This document shows positions 22,920 to 37,800 of a stretch of DNA of 64,000 nt, piece after piece; positions within the stretch are counted from its first letter, which is position 1; each line of letters begins with the position of its first letter. The notes under the pieces are model-generated. The model saw only the letters and a program-made list of their open reading frames with translations, was not told the origin of the DNA and made no database searches. Where the stretch lies: NCBI RefSeq assembly GCF_964355755.1, contig NC_092675.1, forward strand, positions 13,531,312 to 13,595,311, in the 5' to 3' direction. Source of the stretch: Antedon mediterranea (lineage: Eukaryota > Echinodermata > Crinoidea > Comatulida > Antedonidae). Position numbers and translations under genes: made by a program.

Positions 22920-25476
22920 AAAAAACTTGTTAACATAAAAACACGAAAGTGCTTAGAATAGCTTCAAATCGCATTTGGAAACGTTTTAGACCATTTTGTG
23001 ATTTTCGAAAAAACTTGTTAACATAAAAACACCAAAGTGTTTAGAATAGCTTCAAATCGCATTTGGAGACGTTTTAGACCAATTTGTGATTTTCGAAAAA
23101 ACTTATCAACATAAAAACACCAAAGTGCTTAGAATAGCTTCAAATCGCATTTGGAGACGGTTTAGACCATTTTGTGATTTTGAAAAAACTTGTTAACATA
23201 AAAACACCAAAGTGCTTAGAATAGCTTCAAATCGCATTTGGAGACGTTTTAGACCATTTTGTGATTTTCGAAAAAACTTGTTAACATAAAAACACCAAAG
23301 TGCTTAGAATAGCTTCAAATCGTATTTGGAGACGTTTTAGACCATTTTGAGATTTTCGAAAAAACTTGGTTACACAAAAACATCAAAGTGCTTAAAATCA
23401 CATTATAAACCGTTTTAGACCATTTTGAACATTTCGATAACACTTTTCACACAAAAACATCAAAGAGCACAAAATAGCTTAATATCGTATTTAAAAACGT
23501 TTTGGACCATTTTGAGCATTTCGACAAAACTTTTTCACACAAAACACCAAAGTGCTTAGAATAGCTTCAAATCGCATTTGGAGACGTTTTAGACCAATTT
23601 GTGCATTTTGATGAAACTTGATTACACAAAAACATCAACGTGCTTAAAATCACATTATAAACCGTTTTAGACCATTTTGAGCATTTCGATAACACTTTTC
23701 ACACAAAAACATCAAAGAGCACAAAATAGCTTAATATCGTATTTAAAAACGTTTTAGACCATTTTGAGCATTTAGACAAAACTTTTTCACACAAAACACC
23801 AAAGTGCTTAGAATAGCTTCAAATCGCATTTGGAGACGTTTTAGACCATTTTGTGCATTTCGATGAAACTTGGTTACACAAAAACATCAAAGTGCTTAAA
23901 ATCACATTATAAATCGTTTTAGACCATTTTGAGGATTTCGACAAAACTTTTTCACACCAAATACCAAAGGGCTTAGAATAGCTTCAAATCGCATTTGGAG
24001 ACGTTTTAGACCATTTTGTGATTTTCGAAAAAACTTTTTAACATAAAAACACCAAAGTGCTTAGAATAGCTTCAAATCACATTTGGAGACGTTTTAGACC
24101 ATTTTGTGATTTTCGAAAAAACTTGTTAACATAAAAACACGAAAGTGCTTAGAATAGCTTCAAATCGCAATTGGAAACGTTTTAGACCATTTTGTGATTT
24201 TCGAAAAAAATTGTTAACATAAAAACACCAAAGTGCTTAGAATCACATTATAAACCGTTTTAGACCATTTTGAGCATTTCGATAACAATTTTCACACAAA
24301 AACATCAAAGAGCACAAAATAGCTTAATATCGTATTTAAAAATGTTTTAGACCATTTTGAGCATTTAGATAAAACTTTTTCACACAAAACACCAAAGTGC
24401 TTAGAATAGCTTCAAATCGCATTTGGAGACGTTTTAGACCATTTTGTGATTTTTGAAAAAACTTGTTAACATAAAAACACCAAAGTGTTTAGAATAGCTT
24501 CAAATCGCATTTGGAGACGTTTTAGACCAATTTGTGATTTTCGAAAAAACTTATCAACATAAAAACACCAAAGGGTTTAGAATAGCTTCAAATCGCATTT
24601 GGAGACGTTTTAGACCATTTTGTGATTTTGAAAAAACTTGTTAACATAAAAACACCAAAGTGCTTAGAATAGCTTCAAATCGCATTTGGAGACGTTTTAG
24701 ACCATTTTGTGATTTTCGAAAAAACTTGTTAACATAAAAACACCAAAGTGCTTAGAATAGCTTCAAATCGTATTTGGAGACGTTTTAGACCATTTTGAGA
24801 TTTTCGAAAAAACTTGGTTACACAAAAACATCAAAGTGCTTAAAATCACATTATAAACCGTTTTAGACCATTTTGAGTATTTCGATAACACTTTTCACAC
24901 AAAAACATCAAAGAGCACAAAATAGCTTAATATCGTATTTAAAAACGTTTTAGACCATTTTGAGCATTTCGACAAAACTTTTTCACACAAAACACCAAAG
25001 TGCTTAGAATAGCTTCAAATCGCATTTGGAGACGTTTTAGACCAATTTGTGCATTTCGATGAAACTTGATTACACAAAAACATCAAAGTGCTTAAAATCA
25101 CATTATAAACCGTTTTAGACCATTTTGAGCATTTCGATAACACTTTTCACACAAAAACATCAAAGAGCACAAAATAGCTTAATATCGTATTTAAAAACGT
25201 TTTAGACCATTTTGAGCATTTAGACAAAACTTTTTCACACAAAACACCAAAGTGCTTAGAAAAGCTTCAAATCGCATTTGGAGACGTTTTAGACCATTTT
25301 GTGCATTTCGATGGAACTTGGTTACACAAAAACATCAAAGTGCTTAAAATCACATTATAAATCGTTTTAGACCATTTTGAGCATTTCGACAAAACTTTTT
25401 CACACAAAATACAAAAGTGCTTAGAATAGCTTCAAATCGCATTTGGAGACGTTTTAGACCATTTTGTGATTTTCGA
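22920..25476 (+). repeat. HOR satellite between blocks Q' and P'
   Basis: This is ordinary satellite with B1 markers at 23349 and 24797 (spacing 1,448 bp). It includes two monomers with the TTATCAACAT variant near 23103 and 24551. Private changes include GAACATTTCG near 23428, TTTTGGACC near 23504, ATCAACGTGC near 23635, GAGGATTTCG near 23931 and CACACCAAATACC near 23956. I see no non-satellite sequence. Confidence 0.85.
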
Positions 25477-28400
25477 AAAAACTTTTTAACATAAAAACAC
25501 CAAAGTGCTTAGAATAGCTTCAAATCACATTTGGAGACGTTTTAGACCATTTTGTGATTTTCGAAAAAACTTGTTAACATAAAAACACGAAAGTGCATAG
25601 AATAGCTTCAAATCGCATTTGGAAACGTTTTAGACCATTTTGTGATTTTCGAAAAAAATTGTTAACATAAAAACACCAAAGTGCTTAGAATCACATTATA
25701 AACCGTTTTAGACCATTTTGAGCATTTCGATAACAATTTTCACACAAAAACATCAAAGAGCACAAATTAGCTTAATATCGTATTTAAAAATGTTTTAGAC
25801 CATTTTGAGCATTTAGATAAAACTTTTTCACACAAAACACCAAAGTGCTTAGAATAGCTTCAAATCGCATTTGGAGACGTTTTAGACCATTTTGTGATTT
25901 TTGAAAAAACTTGTTAACATAAAAACACCAAAGTGCTTAGAATAGCTTCAAATCACATTTGGAGACGTTTTAGACCATTTTGTGATTTTCGAAAAAACTT
26001 GTTAACATAAAAACACGAAAGTGCTTAGAATAGCTTCAAATCGCATTTGGAAACGTTTTAGACCATTTTGTGATTTTCGAAAAAACTTGTTAACATAAAA
26101 ACACGAAAGTGCTTAGAATAGCTTCAAATCGCATTTGGAGACGTTTTAGACCATTTTGTGATTTTCGAAAAAACTTGTTAACATAAAAACACGAAAGTGC
26201 TTAGAATAGCTTCAAATCACATTTGGAGACGTTTTAGACCATTTTGTGATTTTTGAAAAAACTTGTTAACATAAAAACACGAAAGTGCTTAGAAAAACTT
26301 CAAATCGCATTTGGAAACGTTTTAGACCAATTTGTGCATTTCGATGAAACTTGATTACACAAAAACATCAAAGTGCTTAAAATCACATTATAAACCGTTT
26401 TAGACCATTTTGAGCATTTCGATAACACTTTTCACACAAAAACATTAAAGAGCACAAAATAGCTTAATATCGTATTTAAAAACGTTTTAGACCATTTTGA
26501 GCATTTAGACAAAACTTTTTCACACAAAACACCAAAGTGCTTAGAATAGCTTCAAATCGCATTTGGAGACGTTTTAGACCATTTTGTGCATTTCGATGAA
26601 ACTTGGTTACACAAAAACATCAAAGTGCTTAAAATCACATTATAAATCGTTTTAGACCATTTTGAGCATTTCGACAAAACTTTTTCACACAAAATACCAA
26701 AGTGCTTAGAATAGCTTCAAATCGCATTTCGAGACGTTTTAGACCATTTTGTGATTTTCGAAAAAACTTTTTAACATAAAAACACCAAAGTGCTTAGAAT
26801 AGCTTCAAATCACATTTGGAGACATTTTAGACCATTTTGTGATTTTCAAAAAAACTTGTTAACATAAAAACACGAAAGTTCTTAGAATAGCTTCAAATCG
26901 CATTTGGAAACGTTTTAGACCATTTTGTGATTTTCGAAAAAAATTGTTAACATAAAAACACCAAAGTGCTTAGAATCACATTATAAACCGTTTTAGACCA
27001 TTTTGAGCATTTCGATAACAATTTTCACACAAAAACATCAAAGAGCACAAAATAGCTTAATATCGTATTTAAAAATGTTTTAGACCATTTTGAGCATTTA
27101 GATAAAACTTTTTCACACAAAACACCAAAGTGCTTAGAATAGCTTCAAATCGCATTTGGAGACGTTTTAGACCATTTTGTGATTTTTGAAAAAACTTGTT
27201 AACATAAAAACACGAAAGTGCTTAGAATAGCTTCAAATCACATTTGGAGACGTTTTAGACCATTTTGTGATTTTTGAAAAAACTTGTTAACATAAAAACA
27301 CGAAAGTGCTTAGAATAGCTTCAAATCGCATTTGGAAACGTTTTAGACCATTTTGTGATTTTCGAAAAAGATTGTTAACATAAAAACACCAAAGTGCTTA
27401 GAATCACATTATAAACCGTTTTAGACCATTTTGAGCATTTCGATAACAATTTTCACACAAAAACATCAAAGAGCACAAAATAGCTTAATATCGTATTTAA
27501 AAATGTTTTAGACCATTTTGAGCATTTAGATAAAACTTTTTCACACAAAACACCAAAGTGCTTAGAATAGCTTCAAATCGCATTTGGAGACGTTTTAGAC
27601 CATTTTGTGATTTTTGAAAAAACTTGTTAACATAAAAACACCAAAGTGCTTAGAATAGCTTCAAATCACATTTTGATACGTTTTAGCCCATTTTGTGATT
27701 TTCGAAAAAACTTGTTAACATAAAAACACGAAAGTGCTTAGAATAGCTTCAAATCACATTTGGAGACGTTTTAGACCATTTTGTGATTTTTGAAAAAACT
27801 TGTTAACATAAAAACACGAAAGTGCTTAGAATAGCTTCAAATCGCATTTGGAAACGTTTTAGACCATTTTGTGATTTTCGAAAAAGATTGTTAACATAAA
27901 AACACCAAAGTGCTTAGAATCACAATATAAACCGTTTTAGACCATTTTGAGCATTTCGATAACAATTTTCACACAAAAACATCAAAGAGCACAAAATAGC
28001 TTAATATCGTATTTAAAAATGTTTTAGACCATTTTGAGCATTTAGATAAAACTTTTTCACACAAAACACCAAAGTGCTTAGAATAGCTTCAAATCGCATT
28101 TGGAGACGTTTTAGACCATTTTGTGATTTTCGAAAAAACTTGTTAACATAAAAACACCAAAGTGCTTAGAATAGCTTCAAATCGTATTTGGAGACGTTTT
28201 AGACCATTTTGAGATTTTCGAAAAAACTTGGTTACACAAAAACATCAAAGTGCTTAAAATCACATTATAAACCGTTTTAGACCATTTTGAGCATTTCGAT
28301 AACACTTTTCACACAAAAACATCAAAGAGCACAAAATAGCTTAATATCGTATTTAAAAACGTTTTAGACCATTTTGAGCATTTCGACAAAACTTTTTCAC

Positions 28401-31400
28401 ACAAAACACCAAAGTGCTTAGAATAGCTTCAAATCGCATTTGGAGACGTTTTAGACCAATTTGTGCATTTCGATGAAACTTGATTACACAAAAACATCAA
28501 AGTGCTTAAAATCACATTATAAACCGTTTTAGACCATTTTGAGCATTTCGATAACACTTTTCACACAAAAACATCAAAGAGCACAAAATAGCTTAATATC
28601 GTATTTAAAAACGTTTTAGACCATTTTGAGCATTTAGACAAAACTTTTTCACACAAAACACCAAAGTGCTTAGAATAGCTTCAAATCGCATTTGGAGACG
28701 TTTTAGACCATTTTGTGCATTTCGATGAAACTTGGTTACACAAAAACATCAAAGTGCTTAAAATCACATTATAAATCGTTTTAGACCATTTTGAGCATTT
28801 CGACAAAACTTTTTCACACAAAATACCAAAGTGCTTAAAATAGCTTCAAATCGCATTTCGAGACGTTTTAGACCATTTTGTGATTTTCGAAAAAACTTTT
28901 TAACATAAAAACACCAAAGTGCTTAGAATAGCTTCAAATCACATTTGGAGACATTTTAGACCATTTTGTGATTTTCGAAAAAACTTGTTAACATAAAAAC
29001 ACGAAAGTGCTTAGAATATCTTCAAATCGCATTTGGAAACGTTTTAGACCATTTTGTGATTTTCGAAAAAAATTGTTAACATAAAAACACCAAAGTGCTT
29101 AGAATCACATTATAAACCGTTTTAGACCATTTTGAGCATTTCGATAACAATTTTCACACAAAAACATCAAAGAGCACAAAATAGCTTAATATCGTATTTA
29201 AAAATGTTTTAGACCATTTTGAGCATTTAGATAAGACTTTTTCACACAAAACACCAAAGTCTTTAGAATAGCTTCAAATCGCATTTGGAGACGTTTTAGA
29301 CCATTTTGTGATTTTTTAAAAAACTTGTTAACATAAAAACACCAAAGTGCTTAGAATAGCTTCAAATCACATTTGGAGACGTTTTAGACCATTTTGTGAT
29401 TTTCGAAAAAACTTTTTAACATAAAAACACCAAAGTGCTTAGAATAGCTTCAAATCACATTTGGAGACGTTTTAGACCATTTTGTGATTTTTGAAAAAGA
29501 TTGTTAACATAAAAACACCAAAGTGCTTAGAATCACATTATAAACCGTTTTAGACCATTTTGAGCATTTCGATAACACTTTTCACACAAAAACATCAAAG
29601 AGCACAAAATAGCTTAATATCGTATTTAAAAACGTTTTAGACCATTTTGAGCATTTCGACAAAACTTTTTCACACAAAACACCAAAGTGCTTAGAATAGC
29701 TTCAAATCGCATTTGGAGACGTTTTAGACCAATTTGTGCATTTCAATGAAACTTGATTACACAAAAACATCAAAGTGCTTAAAATCACATTATAAACCGT
29801 TTTAGACCATTTTGAGCATTTCGATAACACTTTTCACACAAAAACATCAAAGAGCACAAAATAGCTTAATATCGTATTTAAAAACGTTTTAGACCATTTT
29901 GAGCATTTAGACAAAACTTTTTCACACAAAAAACCAAAGTGCTTAGAATAGCTTCAAATCGCAATTGGAGACGTTTTAGACCATTTTGTGCATTTCGATG
30001 GAACTTGGTTACACAAAAACATCAAAGTGCTTAAAATCACATTATAAATCGTTTTAGACCATTTTGAGCATTTCGACAAAACTTTTTCACACAAAATACA
30101 AAAGTGCTTAGAATAGCTTCAAATCGCATTTGGAGACGTTTTAGACCATTTTGTGATTTTCGAAAAAACTTTTTAACATAAAAACACCAAAGTGCTTAGA
30201 ATAGCTTCAAATCACATTTGGAGACGTTTTAGACCATTTTGTGATTTTCGAAAAAACTTGTTAACATAAAAACACGAAAGTGCTTAGAATAGCTTCAAAT
30301 CGCATTTAGAAACGTTTTAGACCATTTTGTGATTTTCGAAAAAAATTGTTAACATAAAAACACCAAAGTGCTTAGAATCACATTATAAACCGTTTTAGAC
30401 CATTTTGAGCATTTCGATAACAATTTTCACACAAAAACATCAAAGAGCACAAAATAGCTTAATATCGTATTTAAAAATGTTTTAGACCATTTTGAGCATT
30501 TAGATAAAACTTTTTCACACAAAACACCAAAGTGCTTAGAATAGCTTCAAATCGCATTTGGAGACGTTTTAGACCAATTTGTGATTTTTGAAAAAACTTG
30601 TTAACATAAAAACACCAAAGTGCTTAGAATAGCTTCAAATCACATTTGGAGACGTTTTAGACCATTTTGTGATTTTGAACAAACTTGTTAACATAAAAAC
30701 ACCAAAGTGCTTAGAATAGCTTCAAATCGCATTTGGAGACGTTTTAGACCATTTTGTGATTTTCGAAAAAACTTGTTGACATAAAAACACCAAAGTGCTT
30801 AGAATAGCTTCAAATCGTATTTGGAGACGTTTTAGACCATTTTGAGATTTTCGAAAAAACTTGGTTACACAAAAACATCAAAGTGCTTAAAATCACATTA
30901 TAAACCGTTTTAGACCATTTTGAGCATTTCGATAACACTTTTCACACAAAAACATCAAAGAGCACAAAATAGCTTAATATCGTATTTAAAAACGTTTTAG
31001 ACCATTTTGAGCATTTCGACAAAACTTTTTCACACAAAACACCAAAGTGCTTAGAATAGCTTCAAATCGCATTTGGAGACGTTTTAGACCAATTTGTGCA
31101 TTTCGATGAAACTTGATTACACAAAAACATCAAAGTGCTTAAAATCACATTATAAACCGTTTTAGACCATTTTGAGCATTTCGATAACACTTTTCACACA
31201 AAAACATCAAAGAGCACAAAATAGCTTAATATCGTATTTAAAAACGTTTTAGACCATTTTGAGCATTTAGACAAAACTTTTTCACACAAAACACCAAAGT
31301 GCTTAGAATAGCTTCAAATCGCATTTGGAGACGTTTTAGAACATTTTGTGCATTTCGATGAAACTTGGTTACACAAAAACATCAAAGTGCTTAAAATCAC

Positions 31401-31656
31401 ATTATAAATCGTTTTAGACCATTTTGAGCATTTCGACAAAACTTTTTCACACAAAATACCAAAGTGCTTAGAATAGCTTCAAATCGCATTTCGAGACGTT
31501 CTAGACCATTTTGTGATTTTCGAAAAAACTTTTTAACATAAAAACACCAAAGTGCTTAGAATAGCTTCAAATCACATTTGGAGACATTTTAGACCATTTT
31601 GTGATTTTCGAAAAAACTTGTTAACATAAAAACACGAAAGTGCTTAGAATAGCTTC
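25477..31656 (+). repeat. Duplicated block P' (copy of 1-8230)
   Basis: This is the second copy of block P and carries the same private markers in the same order. Relative to P it has 428 extra bases near 27187-27614, exactly the length of five monomers (88+78+87+87+88). It lacks about 2,052 bp corresponding to roughly 2000-4000 of P, and about 426 bp corresponding to roughly 5700-6120. Single-base differences include C/T at 5410/29262, TTGTTGAC near 30777 and GAACATTTTGTGC near 31340. Confidence 0.85.
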
Positions 31657-33164
31657 AAATCGCATTTGGAGACGTTTTAGACCATTTTGTGATTTTCGAA
31701 AAAACTTGTTAACATAAAAACACGAAAGTGCTTAGAATAGCTTCAAATCACATTTGGAGACGTTTTAGACCATTTTGTGATTTTTGAAAAAACTTGTTAA
31801 CATAAAAACACGAAAGTGCTTAGAACAGCTTCAAATCGCATTTGGAAACGTTTTAGACCAATTTGTGCATTTCGATGAAACTTGATTACACAAAAACATC
31901 AAAGTGCTTAAAATCACATTATAAACCGTTTTAGACCATTTTGAGCATTTCGATAACACTTTTCACACAAAAACATTAAAGAGCACAAAATAGCTTAATA
32001 TCGTATTTAAAAACGTTTTAGACCATTTTGAGCATTTAGACAAAACTTTTTCACACAAAACACCAAAGTGCTTAGAATAGCTTCAAATCGCATTTGGAGA
32101 CGTTTTAGACCATTTTGTGCATTTCGATGAAACTTGGTTACACAAAAACATCAAAGTGCTTAAAATCACATTATAAATCGTTTTAGACCATTTTGAGCAT
32201 TTCGACAAAACTTTTTCACACAAAATACCAAAGTGCTTAGAATAGCTTCAAATCGCATTTCGAGACGTTTTAGACCATTTTGTGATTTTCGAAAAAACTT
32301 TTTAACATAAAAACACCAAAGTGCTTAGAATAGCTTCAAATCACATTTGGAGACATTTTAGACCATTTTGTGATTTTCGAAAAAACTTGTTAACATAAAA
32401 ACACGAAAGTTCTTAGAATAGCTTCAAATCGCATTTGGAAACGTTTTAGACCATTTTGTGATTTTCGAAAAAAATTGTTAACATAAAAACACCAAAGTGC
32501 TTAGAATCACATTATAAACCGTTTTAGACCATTTTGAGCATTTCGATAACAATTTTCACACAAAAACATCAAAGAGCACAAAATAGCTTAATATCGTATT
32601 TAAAAATGTTTTAGACCATTTTGAGCATTTAGATAAAACTTTTTCACACAAAACACCAAAGTGCTTAGAATAGCTTCAAATCGCATTTGGAGACGTTTTA
32701 GACCATTTTGTGATTTTTGAAAAAACTTGTTAACATAAAAACACCAAAGTGCTTAGAATAGCTTCAAATCACATTTGGAGACGTTTTAGACCATTTTGTG
32801 ATTTTCGAAAAAACTTTTTAACATAAAAACACCAAAGTGCTTAGAATAGCTTCAAATCACATTTGGAGACGTTTTAGACCATTTTGTGATTTTTGAAAAA
32901 ACTTGTTAACATAAAAACACGAAAGTGCTTAGAATAGCTTCAAATCGCATTTGGAAACGTTTTAGACCATTTTGTGATTTTCGAAAAAGATTGTTAACAT
33001 AAAAACACCAAAGTGTTTAGAATAGCTTCAAATCGCATTTGGAGACGGTTTAGACCATTTTGTGATTTTGAAAAAACTTGTTAACATAAAAACACCAAAG
33101 TGCTTAGAATAGCTTCAAATCGCATTTGGAGACGTTTTAGACCATTTTGTGATTTTCGAAAAAA
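31657..33164 (+). repeat. HOR satellite between P' and the 892-bp tandem
   Basis: This is ordinary A-run and core monomers. Markers shared with other blocks include AGAACAGCTTC near 31823 (as in R and R'), CATTAAAGAGC near 31974 and AAGTTCTTAG near 32407. The stretch about 32660-33380 matches about 58660-59440, including the GTGTTTAGAATAG monomer with a GGTTTAG box near 33012/59005. No other feature was seen. Confidence 0.8.
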
Positions 33165-33726
33165 CTTGTTAACATAAAAACACCAAAGTGCTTAGAATAG
33201 CTTCAAATCGTATTTGGAGACGTTTTAGACCATTTTGAGATTTTCGAAAAAACTTGGTTACACAAAAACATCAAAGTGCTTAAAATCACATTATAAACCG
33301 TTTTAGACCATTTTGAGCATTTCGATAACACTTTTCACACAAAAACATCAAAGAGCACAAAATAGCTTAATATCGTATTTAAAAACGTTTTAGACCATTT
33401 TGAGCATTTAGACAAAACTTTTTCACACAAAACACCAAAGTGCTTAGAATAGCTTCAAATCGCATTTGGAGACGTTTTAGACCATTTTGTGCATTTCGAT
33501 GAAAGTTGGTTACACAAAAACATCAAAGTGCTTAAAATCACATTATAAATCGTTTTAGACCATTTTGAGCATTTCGACAAAACTTTTTCACACAAAATAC
33601 CAAAGTGCTTAGAATAGCTTCAAATCGCATTTGGAGACGTTTTAGACCATTTTGTGATTTTCGAAAAAACTTTTTAACATAAAAACACCAAAGTGCTTAG
33701 AATAGCTTCAAATCACATTTGGAGAC

Positions 33727-33764
33727 GTTTTAGACCATAAGTGCTTAGAATCACATTATAAACC
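33727..33764 (+). repeat. Truncated 38-bp B4 monomer, copy 3
   Basis: The junction is identical, and it is again linked to the TTTTAACAC substitution in the next C' monomer. It lies in the first unit of the 892-bp tandem duplication. Confidence 0.9.
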
Positions 33765-34618
33765 GTTTTAGACCATTTTGAGCATTTCGATAACAATTTT
33801 AACACAAAAACATCAAAGAGCACAAAATAGCTTAATATCGTATTTAAAAATGTTTTAGACCATTTTGAGCATTTAGATAAAACTTTTTCACACAAAACAC
33901 CAAAGTGCTTAGAATAGCTTCAAATCGCATTTGAAGACGTTTTAGACCAATTTGTGATTTTTGAAAAAACTTGTTAACATAAAAACACCAAAGTGCTTAG
34001 AATAGCTTCAAATCACATTTGGAGACGTTTTAGACCATTTTGTGATTTTGAACAAACTTGTTAACATAAAAACACCAAAGTGCTTAGAATAGCTTCAAAT
34101 CGTATTTGGAGACGTTTTAGACCATTTTGAGATTTTCGAAAAAACTTGGTTACACAAAAACATCAAAGTGCTTAAAATCACATTATAAACCGTTTTAGAC
34201 CATTTTGAGCATTTCGATAACACTTTTCACACAAAAACATCAAAGAGCACAAAATAGCTTAATATCGTATTTAAAAACGTTTTAGACCATTTTGAGCATT
34301 TAGACAAAACTTTTTCACACAAAACACCAAAGTGCTTAGAATAGCTTCAAATCGCATTTGGAGACGTTTTAGACCATTTTGTGCATTTCGATGAAAGTTG
34401 GTTACACAAAAACATCAAAGTGCTTAAAATCACATTATAAATCGTTTTAGACCATTTTGAGCATTTCGACAAAACTTTTTCACACAAAATACCAAAGTGC
34501 TTAGAATAGCTTCAAATCGCATTTGGAGACGTTTTAGACCATTTTGTGATTTTCGAAAAAACTTTTTAACATAAAAACACCAAAGTGCTTAGAATAGCTT
34601 CAAATCATATTTGGAGAC

Positions 34619-34656
34619 GTTTTAGACCATAAGTGCTTAGAATCACATTATAAACC
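34619..34656 (+). repeat. Truncated 38-bp B4 monomer, copy 4
   Basis: This lies exactly 892 bp from copy 3, in the second unit of that tandem duplication. The preceding A monomer has AATCATATTTGG instead of AATCACATTTGG, a private difference from copy 3. Confidence 0.9.
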
Positions 34657-34880
34657 GTTTTAGACCATTTTGAGCATTTCGATAACAATTTTAACACAAA
34701 AACATCAAAGAGCACAAAATAGCTTAATATCGTATTTAAAAATGTTTTAGACCATTTTGAGCATTTAGATAAAACTTTTTCACACAAAACACCAAAGTGC
34801 TTAGAATAGCTTCAAATCGCATTTGGAGACGTTTTAGACCAATTTGTGATTTTTGAAAAAACTTGTTAACATAAAAACAC

Positions 34881-37800
34881 CAAAGTGTTTAGAATAGCTT
34901 CAAATCGCATTTGGAGACGTTTTAGACCAATTTGTGATTTTCGAAAAAACTTATCAACATAAAAACACCAAAGGGTTTAGAATAGCTTCAAATCGCATTT
35001 GGAGACGTTTTAGACCATTTTGTGATTTTGAAAAAACTTGTTAACATAAAAACACGAAAGTGCTTAGAATAGCTTCAAATCGCATTTGGAGACGTTTTAG
35101 ACCATTTTGTGATTTTCGAAAAAACTTGTTAACATAAAAACACGAAAGTGCTTAGAATAGCTTCAAATCACATTTGGAGACGTTTTAGACCATTTTGTGA
35201 TTTTTGAAAAAACTTGTTAACATAAAAACACGAAAGTGCTTAGAATAGCTTCAAATCGCATTTGGAAACGTTTTAGACCAATTTGTGCATTTCGATGAAA
35301 CTTGATTACACAAAAACATCAAAGTGCTTAAAATCACATTATAAACCGTTTTAGACCATTTTGAGCATTTCGATAACACTTTTCACACAAAAACATTAAA
35401 GAGCACAAAATAGCTTAATATCGTATTTAAAAACGTTTTAGACCATTTTGAGCATTTAGACAAAACTTTTTCACACAAAACACCAAAGTGCTTAGAATAG
35501 CTTCAAATCGCATTTGGAGACGTTTTAGACCATTTTGTGCATTTCGATGAAACTTGGTTACACAAAAACATCAAAGTGCTTAAAATCACATTATAAATCG
35601 TTTTAGACCATTTTGAGCATTTCGACAAAACTTTTTCACACAAAATACCAAAGTGCTTAGAATAGCTTCAAATCGCATTTCGAGACGTTTTAGACCATTT
35701 TGTGATTTTCGAAAAAACTTTTTAACATAAAAACACCAAAGTGCTTAGAATAGCTTCAAATCACATTTGGAGACATTTTAGACCATTTTGTGATTTTCAA
35801 AAAAACTTGTTAACATAAAAACACGAAAGTTCTTAGAATCACATTATAAACCGTTTTAGACCATTTTGAGCATTTCGATAACAATTTTCACACAAAAACA
35901 TCAAAGAGCACAAAATAGCTTAATATCGTATTTAAAAATGTTTTAGACCATTTTGAGCATTTAGATAAAACTTTTTCACACAAAACACCAAAGTGCTTAG
36001 AATAGCTTCAAATCGCATTTGGAGACGTTTTAGACCATTTTGTGATTTTTGAAAAAACTTGTTAACATAAAAACACCAAAGTGCTTAGAATAGCTTCAAA
36101 TCACATTTTGATACGTTTTAGCCCATTTTGTGATTTTCGAAAAAACTTGTTAACATAAAAACACGAAAGTGCTTAGAATAGCTTCAAATCACATTTGGAG
36201 ACGTTTTAGACCATTTTGTGATTTTTGAAAAAACTTGTTAACATAAAAACACGAAAGTGCTTAGAATAGCTTCAAATCGCATTTGGAAACGTTTTAGACC
36301 ATTTTGTGATTTTCGAAAAAGATTGTTAACATAAAAACACCAAAGTGCTTAGAATCACATTATAAACCGTTTTAGACCATTTTGAGCATTTCGATAACAA
36401 TTTTCACACAAAAACATCAAAGAGCACAAAATAGCTTAATATCGTATTTAAAAATGTTTTAGACCATTTTGAGCATTTAGATCAAACTTTTTCACACAAA
36501 ACACCAAAGTGCTTAGAATAGCTTCAAATCGCATTTGGAGACGGTTTAGACCATTTTGTGATTTTGAAAAAACTTGTTAACATAAAAACACCAAAGTGCT
36601 TAGAATAGCTTCAAATCGCATTTGGAGACGTTTTAGACCATTTTGTGATTTTCGAAAAAACTTGTTAACATAAAAACACCAAAGTGCTTAGAATAGCTTC
36701 AAATCGTATTTGGAGACGTTTTAGACCATTTTGAGATTTTCGAAAAAACTTGGTTACACAAAAACATCAAAGTGCTTAAAATCACATTATAAACCGTTTT
36801 AGACCATTTTGAGCATTTCGATAACACTTTTCACACAAAAACATTAAAGAGCACAAAATAGCTTAATATCGTATTTAAAAACGTTTTAGACCATTTTGAG
36901 CATTTCGACAAAACTTTTTCACACAAAACACCAAAGTGCTTCAAATCGCATTTGGAGACGTTTTAGACCAATTTGTGCATTTCGATGAAACTTGATTACA
37001 CAAAAACATCAAAGTGCTTAAAATCACATTATAAACCGTTTTAGACCATTTTGAGCATTTCGATAACACTTTTCACACAAAAACATCAAAGAGCACAAAA
37101 TAGCTTAATATCGTATTTAAAAACGTTTTAGACCATTTTGAGCATTTAGACAAAACTTTTTCACACAAAACACCAAAGTGCTTAGAATAGCTTCAAATCG
37201 CATTTGGAGACGTTTTAGACCATTTTGTGCATTTCGATGAAACTTGGTTACACAAAAAAATCAAAGTGCTTAAAATCACATTATAAATCGTTTTAGACCA
37301 TTTTGAGCATTTCGACAAAACTTTTTCACACAAAATACAAAAGTGCTTAGAATAGCTTCAAATCGCATTTGGAGACGTTTTAGACAATTTTGTGATTTTC
37401 GAAAAAACTTTTTAACATAAAAACACCAAAGTGCTTAGAATAGCTTCAAATCACATTTGGAGACGTTTTAGACCATTTTGTGATTTTCGAAAAAACTTGT
37501 TAACATAAAAACACGAAAGTGCTTAGAATAGCTTCAAATCGCATTTAGAAACGTTTTAGACCATTTTGTGATTTTCGAAAAAAATTGTTAACATAAAAAC
37601 ACCAAAGTGCTTAGAATCACATTATAAACCGTTTTAGACCATTTTGAGCATTTCGATAACAATTTTCACACAAAAACATCAAAGAGCACAAAATAGCTTA
37701 ATATCGTATTTAAAAATGTTTTAGACCATTTTGAGCATTTAGATAAAACTTTTTCACACAAAACACCAAAGTGCTTAGAATAGCTTCAAATCGCATTTGG

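Larger units (their letters stand above)
33165..34880 (+). repeat. Tandem duplication, 892-bp offset
   Basis: 33165-34056 is repeated from 34057 to about 34880. Each unit holds a B1 marker (33237 and 34129), a B3 with ATGAAAGTTGG and one 38-bp truncated B4 monomer. The alignment decays near 33933/34825 (GAAGACG versus GGAGACG), where the second unit joins a different A monomer. Confidence 0.85.

Noticed and set aside
36883-36959. Sequencing error as the cause of the 10-bp shortening
   Set aside because: It is a clean deletion between two GCTT repeats rather than a homopolymer change, so a real slippage event is more likely, though a single copy cannot prove it.
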